A DNA stretch of 64,000 nucleotides. Origin: Mya arenaria (lineage: Eukaryota > Mollusca > Bivalvia > Myida > Myidae). Location: positions 2,497,001-2,561,000 of the forward strand of contig NC_069135.1 in the NCBI RefSeq assembly GCF_026914265.1. The letters run 5' to 3'. Position 1 is the first letter of the stretch; the number at the start of each line of letters is the position of its first letter. The notes beneath the pieces were generated by a model. It worked only from the letters and a program-made list of their open reading frames with translations, ran no database searches and had not been told where the DNA came from. The position numbers were made by a program, and so were the translations under genes. Positions 59,698-64,000 of this stretch are shown here, one piece after another.

Positions 59698-60541
59698 CTG
59701 AAACACACACTTGGTCATTAATGTGTATTTAACTCTCACGAGACACAACATTTCCAATATTAAACCTTCATGACACTGTGGCTAGTTGTTACATTCCATA
59801 ACCTACAAATGGCCAAATTACTGTTGCAAATGATAATAATAAAAAATGCAAGTGATTTTGTTGAATTGTGTTCTACAACTGAAAAGATCTAGAAAAATTT
59901 GAAGTGTATCGCTCCAAATAGGTTAAGTGTGGTAAAAACATGAAAACAGTACATGGATCAGCAATTTCTGATATCGGTCCGGACATAGACTGCTGCCTAT
60001 AAATGGAAATTTTAATAATCTATTGAACAGTAAACAGCCTTAGTTCTAAGCAAATTCTAACAACAAAAGCATAAATTCATAAATTGTTTCCCTCCAATAC
60101 ATTAAAAGCCTAAATTACCTGGTTTCTAAACAAGATTTATTCTTCAATTTGATGGTTTTAAAGATAAGCCTTTCAAACTTCACACACAATTTTTATTAAG
60201 ACCCTAAGATACTTCACTTGTAAATGATAAAATATATATGCTCTAAATATACTTTCTAAGCTATAGGGCTTGAGGTTCACATATTAAAACACAATAACTG
60301 ATATTTCAAAAAAATAATCTTATCTCACATACTGGTATTAGTCTAGTCATTCTGCATATTAAGACATGATTATGACATGGCTCCATAAAAAAGTTCTGTG
60401 AATTAATTCCCCAAATATTGTATTTTCCCTCTACTAAATATGATGATACTGTTTTAAGTTTAAACATATTGCCAAGATCTATTAAAACATGACCCATCTG
60501 TACCTGGTTTTATTTAACAATATCATACTGTGCTTTATTAC
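59698..60541. other. RPAP3 intron 5
   Basis: AT-rich intron, nothing recognised. Confidence 0.6.
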
Positions 60542-61084
60542 CTTGAAATACTGATAGAAGGCTTCTATGTCATGTTTGAGCTGGCGGAAATCAGCCTGGA
60601 ATTGAACTGAAGTGGTTGGTACGGATTGGGGAAGTTTCCTCGGAGATGACACCGTTGAGCTTCCACTTGGCTTTGTTCTCACTGTTCTTGTTTGACTATC
60701 ACTTTTGATTTGAGATAACTGTTTATCAGCAGCAATTGTGCAAGTATCACCAGAATTCTCACCTACTACAGTCACAGACACACCAGTTTTGGAACCATTC
60801 TTGCCAACACTGTCTGAGTCAATATTATTCGCATTGAGATTCTGTCTCCCAATATCAGCAGGGGAGGCAATATCAGCAGGGGAAGTAATACAGCCAGGGG
60901 AGGTAAATCCAACAGTGCCATTTGTGTCTCCATGGGTGGTAAATCTCTGGAATTCCTCAGCCTCCTTTTCCATGATGTCCCTCTTGACCTGACTCTGTGT
61001 GGCCAGGGTGTTGGCCATGGCCACAGACTGGGACCTGTCCTCCTCCCCACCAACCTCCTCTATCTCTATACGCACCAGGGGTTT
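60542..61084 (-). CDS. RPAP3 exon 5: linker and start of RPAP3_C
   Basis: The acceptor is tatccctccag and the donor is ttcaag|gtaataaag; 181 codons, phase 0 at both ends. It begins KPLVRIEIEEVGGEE (compare KPLKKVIIEE in human RPAP3). It continues through a long Ser/Thr/Asp-rich disordered linker with a short SPADIASPADI repeat, and ends VQFQADFRQLKHDIEAFYQY FK, the first helix of the C-terminal domain that binds RUVBL2. Confidence 0.85.
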
Positions 61085-61405
61085 CTGGAGGGATATCATA
61101 GACAGTGTATGTATATACATTTTCGGATGATATAAGAAGAATATGTGTATTGCTTTTTTGTAATTGTTTTCAATAAGTGGTTTGTTGATAAGCTTATTGT
61201 AAAAATTCATTTATTGGCCAAGTTCTAAATTTCATGTTACCGTCTCAAAAGTACAAATGATGAAAATTCTCTCAATTTAGCATTGCATATGCAAATTTAG
61301 CTATTTAAAGTAAGAAAATTGATACCATTCTCTCACTGTCATAATGTGCATCACACTGCATGAAGTGTGGCAGTTATTACCAGTCTATTTTTCATTTCTA
61401 CTGAC

Positions 61406-61531
61406 CTTTGACCTCTGTCCAGGAGGCTTAGTGATGGCCCGAACAATCCCTGATGGGACTGGTTTACTGGTCTGGACCTCCCCAGCCACAGGTTCATCAG
61501 CATGGCTCACCATCTTCTGCTTGGCTAGCTC
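61406..61531 (-). CDS. RPAP3 exon 4: linker after the second TPR
   Basis: The acceptor is ttgttctag and the donor is caaag|gtcagtag; 42 codons in phase 0. It encodes ELAKQKMVSHADEPVAGEVQ .. RAITKPPGQRSK. The end joins KPLVRIEIEEV of exon 5. Confidence 0.8.
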
Positions 61532-61740
61532 CTAGAACAAGAGCACAACAGGTTGTCAGGTACACTACTTATTTTGTAAGCTAATGCTATGCAACAGATT
61601 TACTACATAGGCAAACTCTAATAGACTTTAACAAACGTTCGTCATCGGTGATAGCTCTGTAGGTAACCATTCTGAGCTTAAACAGTTGTCCTTATACAAT
61701 GTTTCATAATGATATCACACAAAAAGGCAAGGAGTTTAAC

Positions 61741-61933
61741 CTTTTCAATGAGTTCAAGGTCAGACTTAGCCTTCTTGTTGTTGGGTTCAAGCTGGAGGAC
61801 CCTCTCGTAGTCGGCCTTGGCGTCAATGTACTTGTGTAGCCCTAGCCTGGCTGTGCCCCGCCTCAGATACGCCTTTGTGTACAGGGGGTCCAACGTCAAG
61901 GCTATTGAACAGTCAAGCTCTGCAGCAGCAAAC
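61741..61933 (-). CDS. RPAP3 exon 3: TPR repeats
   Basis: The acceptor is aattattcag and the donor is gaaaag|gttaaac. One nucleotide completes Lys, then 64 residues: FAAAELDCSIALTLDP, LYTKAYLRRGTARLGL, HKYIDAKADYERVLQLEPNN. These are the second and third TPR motifs of the domain that holds the HSP90 C-terminal MEEVD, including the carboxylate-clamp type KAYLRRGTAR. Confidence 0.9.
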
Positions 61934-62187
61934 CTGAATAATTTGTGGAAAATTTTGTTCTGTTTTGATAGTATTGCTTTCACTACCTTTTTGAATACAC
62001 AATATGTCCATAATAAATTTTGGTATACATGTAAAAGTAGCATTATGGTTTAGTTTTAAAAAACTTCCTTCCATTACATTGAATTGTCAATGAAATGCAT
62101 CCAGTAAAACTGACAACATTAAAATGAACAAGTCTCTGTGAAAACCTGTAATATTAACTACAAAAGCAAATTCGACGATTCTCCATC
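61934..62187. other. RPAP3 intron 2, exon-proximal part
   Basis: AT-rich intron, nothing recognised. Confidence 0.6.
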
Positions 62188-62905
62188 TCTTATTACTGAG
62201 GGCTATTCAATGATTTTTCACCGCTGTCTACTGAGGGCTTTCCAATGATTTTTCACCGCTGTCTACTGAGGGCTTTTCAATGATTTTTCACTGCTGTCTA
62301 CTGAGGGCTTTTCAATGATTTTTCACCGCTGTCTACTGAGGGCTTTTCAATGATTTTTCACCGCTGTCTACTGAGGGCTTTCCAATGATTTTTCACCGCT
62401 GTCTACTGAGGGCTTTCCAATGATTTTTCACCGCTGTCTACTGAGGGCTTTTCAATGATTTTTCACCGCTGTCTACTGAGGGCTTTCCAATGATTTTTCA
62501 CCCCTTTCTACTGAGGGCTATTCATTGACTCCCAATCTATTATTACTGAGGGATGTTCAACGATTATTCATCTCTTTCTACCTAGGGCTATTCATTGATA
62601 ATCTTTTATTATTGAGGGCTATTCATCGATTCCCAATCTTTTATTACTGAGGGCTATTCATCGATTCCCAATCTTTTATTACTGACAGCCATTCATCGAT
62701 TCCCTATCTTTTATTACTGAGCGCTATTCAACAATTCCTCATCTCTTATTACTGAGGGCTATTTATCGATTCCCCATCTCTTATTAACTAGAGCTATTCA
62801 TCAATTCCCCATCTCTTATGACTGATGGCTATTTATTGATTCCCCATCTCTTAAAACTGAGGGCTATTAATAGATACCCCATCTCTTATTACTGAAAGCT
62901 ATTCT
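62188..62905. repeat. 35-bp minisatellite in RPAP3 intron 2
   Basis: About 20 units. The right-reading unit is CTACTGAGGGCTTTTCAATG then ATTTTTCACCGCTGT. Eight or nine units at 62210-62515 are nearly identical; those from 62515 to 62905 are diverged (TTATTACTGAGGGCTATTCA, TCGATTCCCAATCTT). The array does not touch a splice site; it lies ~350 bp from the exon 2 donor. Confidence 0.9.
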
Positions 62906-63259
62906 TATTAAACATACAATGTAGAACTCAGCCCTGAATGGCAAATACAGAAAGTTTATAGCAGGAGGTTCCAATATATTTTTGGTACAAGATTAAACAT
63001 ACATCTCAATGGGGGCTTCCAAATTGATATCGTGGTGGGTTGCATGTTTAAAGGAATATCCCAGAAAGTTTTGTTACAAAATTAAGAAAATTGCTGTTAT
63101 AAACATGCCAAAAACAATGTCTTTGAGTTATTCTAAACACTTAATATAAATATGTTATGTAATGTCATTATTACAGGTGTTCTTAGATACCGGCTCCAAT
63201 AAATATTCATATGTTCCATGTTTCATTTAAACAATCAAGTCATTCCAACAAATCCCTAC
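62906..63259. other. RPAP3 intron 2, donor-side part
   Basis: AT-rich, nothing recognised. Confidence 0.6.
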
Positions 63260-63387
63260 TTGTCTTGCTTGAGCATTGCCATGGCCCTGTTAGCTGGCAG
63301 CAAGGGATTTGTGGGGTCAAGGTCAGCCCCTCGTGTGTAGCACTCAATGGCTGCATCAAACTGACCCTTCTTGAAGTGCTCATTGCC
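63260..63387 (-). CDS. RPAP3 exon 2: first TPR of the second domain
   Basis: The acceptor is tgtccctacag and the donor is gacaa|gtagggat. It encodes GNEHFKKGQFDAAIECYTRG, ADLDPTNPLLPANRAMAMLK QD, aligning with human GNGFFKEGKYERAIECYTRG and NALLPANRAMAYLK. It ends with 2 nt of a Lys codon. Confidence 0.9.
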
Positions 63388-63669
63388 CTGTAGGGACACA
63401 GTGCAATTACTTGATAATGAGATGTTGGATAAGTTTCATGAAGAAATAAAACAGAAAATGTCATTAATAAACTTATTATGCATTTTTTACAACTTAAATA
63501 AAAGTGCTGTTAACAAAATTGACCGGAAATGTGAAAAAGAAAAAAATAATACGAACATGACTTCCATTCCAGCTTTTACCAATGATATTCATTTACTAAA
63601 ATCAACACAAAAAAGCAAAATTATTCACTTTTCATAAAGTGAATTGTCTTTTGTGACAACAACACCAAC

Positions 63670-63774
63670 CTTATCTTTCTCCAGCACTGCGGCTTGTTTC
63701 TTCCTCTCAGTTTCCCATTCCTCGTCAGTCTCATAGCTCTCCTCAGATGAGGACACACTCTCACATGCCTTGTC
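63670..63774 (-). CDS. RPAP3 exon 1 in window: acidic linker before the second TPR
   Basis: The acceptor is ctattgcag and the donor is gataag|gttggtg; 35 codons in phase 0. It encodes DKACESVSSSEESYETDEEW then ETERKKQAAVLEKDK. The acidic Ser-rich part fits the inter-TPR linker; KQAAVLEKDK corresponds to human KQQAISEKDR. Confidence 0.8.
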
Positions 63775-64000
63775 CTGCAATAGTAAAGTTTAATAAATCT
63801 ATCCATTACACTTTGAAGCACCACAAGCAAATGCCAGTGCGTCTTAAGTTGTACTGTTTTCTCCATTCAATTGTTCTTACTTAAAAAACACACAGAAATG
63901 CCATTAGACTCTTTTATATTATTGTCTACCCAGTATTACTTTTAAAAGTACCCATAATGCTATAGCAATACTATGAGTGAGCAAAGGAGAACCAACCACA
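63775..64000. other. RPAP3 intron continuing out of the window
   Basis: No further exon is seen to the window edge. Confidence 0.6.

Larger units (their letters stand above)
58123..63774 (-). other. RPAP3 locus (3' part of gene, exons 1-7 in window)
   Basis: RNA polymerase II-associated protein 3, the HSP90- and RUVBL-binding scaffold of the R2TP/PAQosome co-chaperone. It helps assemble RNA polymerases, PIKK kinases and snoRNPs in the cytoplasm. Exons on the minus strand are 63774-63670, 63387-63260, 61933-61741, 61531-61406, 61084-60542, 59697-59600 and 58217-58123, then a terminal exon at 52168-52077 or 44288-44197. All junctions are GT-AG and phases join throughout, giving about 430 residues: second TPR domain, linker, RPAP3_C domain. 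The first TPR domain and start codon lie beyond 64000. Confidence 0.9.

Overview
This window looks like nuclear DNA from a bivalve mollusc. The genes are split into short exons with clean GT-AG junctions. The universal stress protein exons, the foldback MITEs with GCTGCACTCTCACAGA-type ends and the Helitron-like elements with internal ~145-bp repeats are all familiar from bivalve genomes. The species call is inference; eukaryotic origin is plain from the sequence. By my estimate more than a third of the window is tandem repeat, and nearly every long open frame is an artefact of those repeats.

Layout. (1) 0-20.5 kb, plus strand: two copies of the last three exons of a universal stress protein (USP) gene (2.70-10.41 kb and 19.14-20.46 kb). 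A ~38-bp minisatellite fills most of the first intron of copy 1, and a 34-bp minisatellite lies in its second intron. Between the copies lie a 33/34-bp array, itself duplicated as a 1,761-bp block, and a 57-bp array. (2) 22.2-24.9 kb: a TTAA-flanked foldback MITE split by a Helitron-like element made largely of 146-bp repeats. (3) 26.5-31.2 kb: a ~31-bp array, followed by one orphan candidate exon. (4) 32.4-40.2 kb, minus strand: a three-exon gene for a small secreted Cys/His-rich protein (DUF4773-like). Its introns hold two foldback elements, a PHD-finger LINE and a terminal-inverted-repeat element. (5) 40.6-58.1 kb: a tandem segmental duplication (offset ~7,880 bp) carrying a tRNA-Ser(AGA) gene, the terminal exon of RPAP3 and a 24-bp minisatellite. 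Copy A took a LINE fragment into its array; copy B took a Helitron-like element. (6) 58.1-63.8 kb, minus strand: seven further RPAP3 exons, covering the second TPR domain, linker and C-terminal domain. The 5' part of the gene lies beyond the window.

The most striking observation is that two unrelated arrays, the 38-bp one in the USP gene and the 24-bp one in RPAP3, start exactly at an exon's 5' splice site. Their repeat units carry the donor sequence itself, so each intron holds tens to more than a hundred copies of its own splice donor. The paralogous USP exon at 19.2 kb shows the same donor in single copy, which looks like the ancestral state. Together with two alternative terminal exons for RPAP3 and two alternative 3' exon sets for the USP gene, this suggests a locus where repeat growth and exon duplication reshape splicing.
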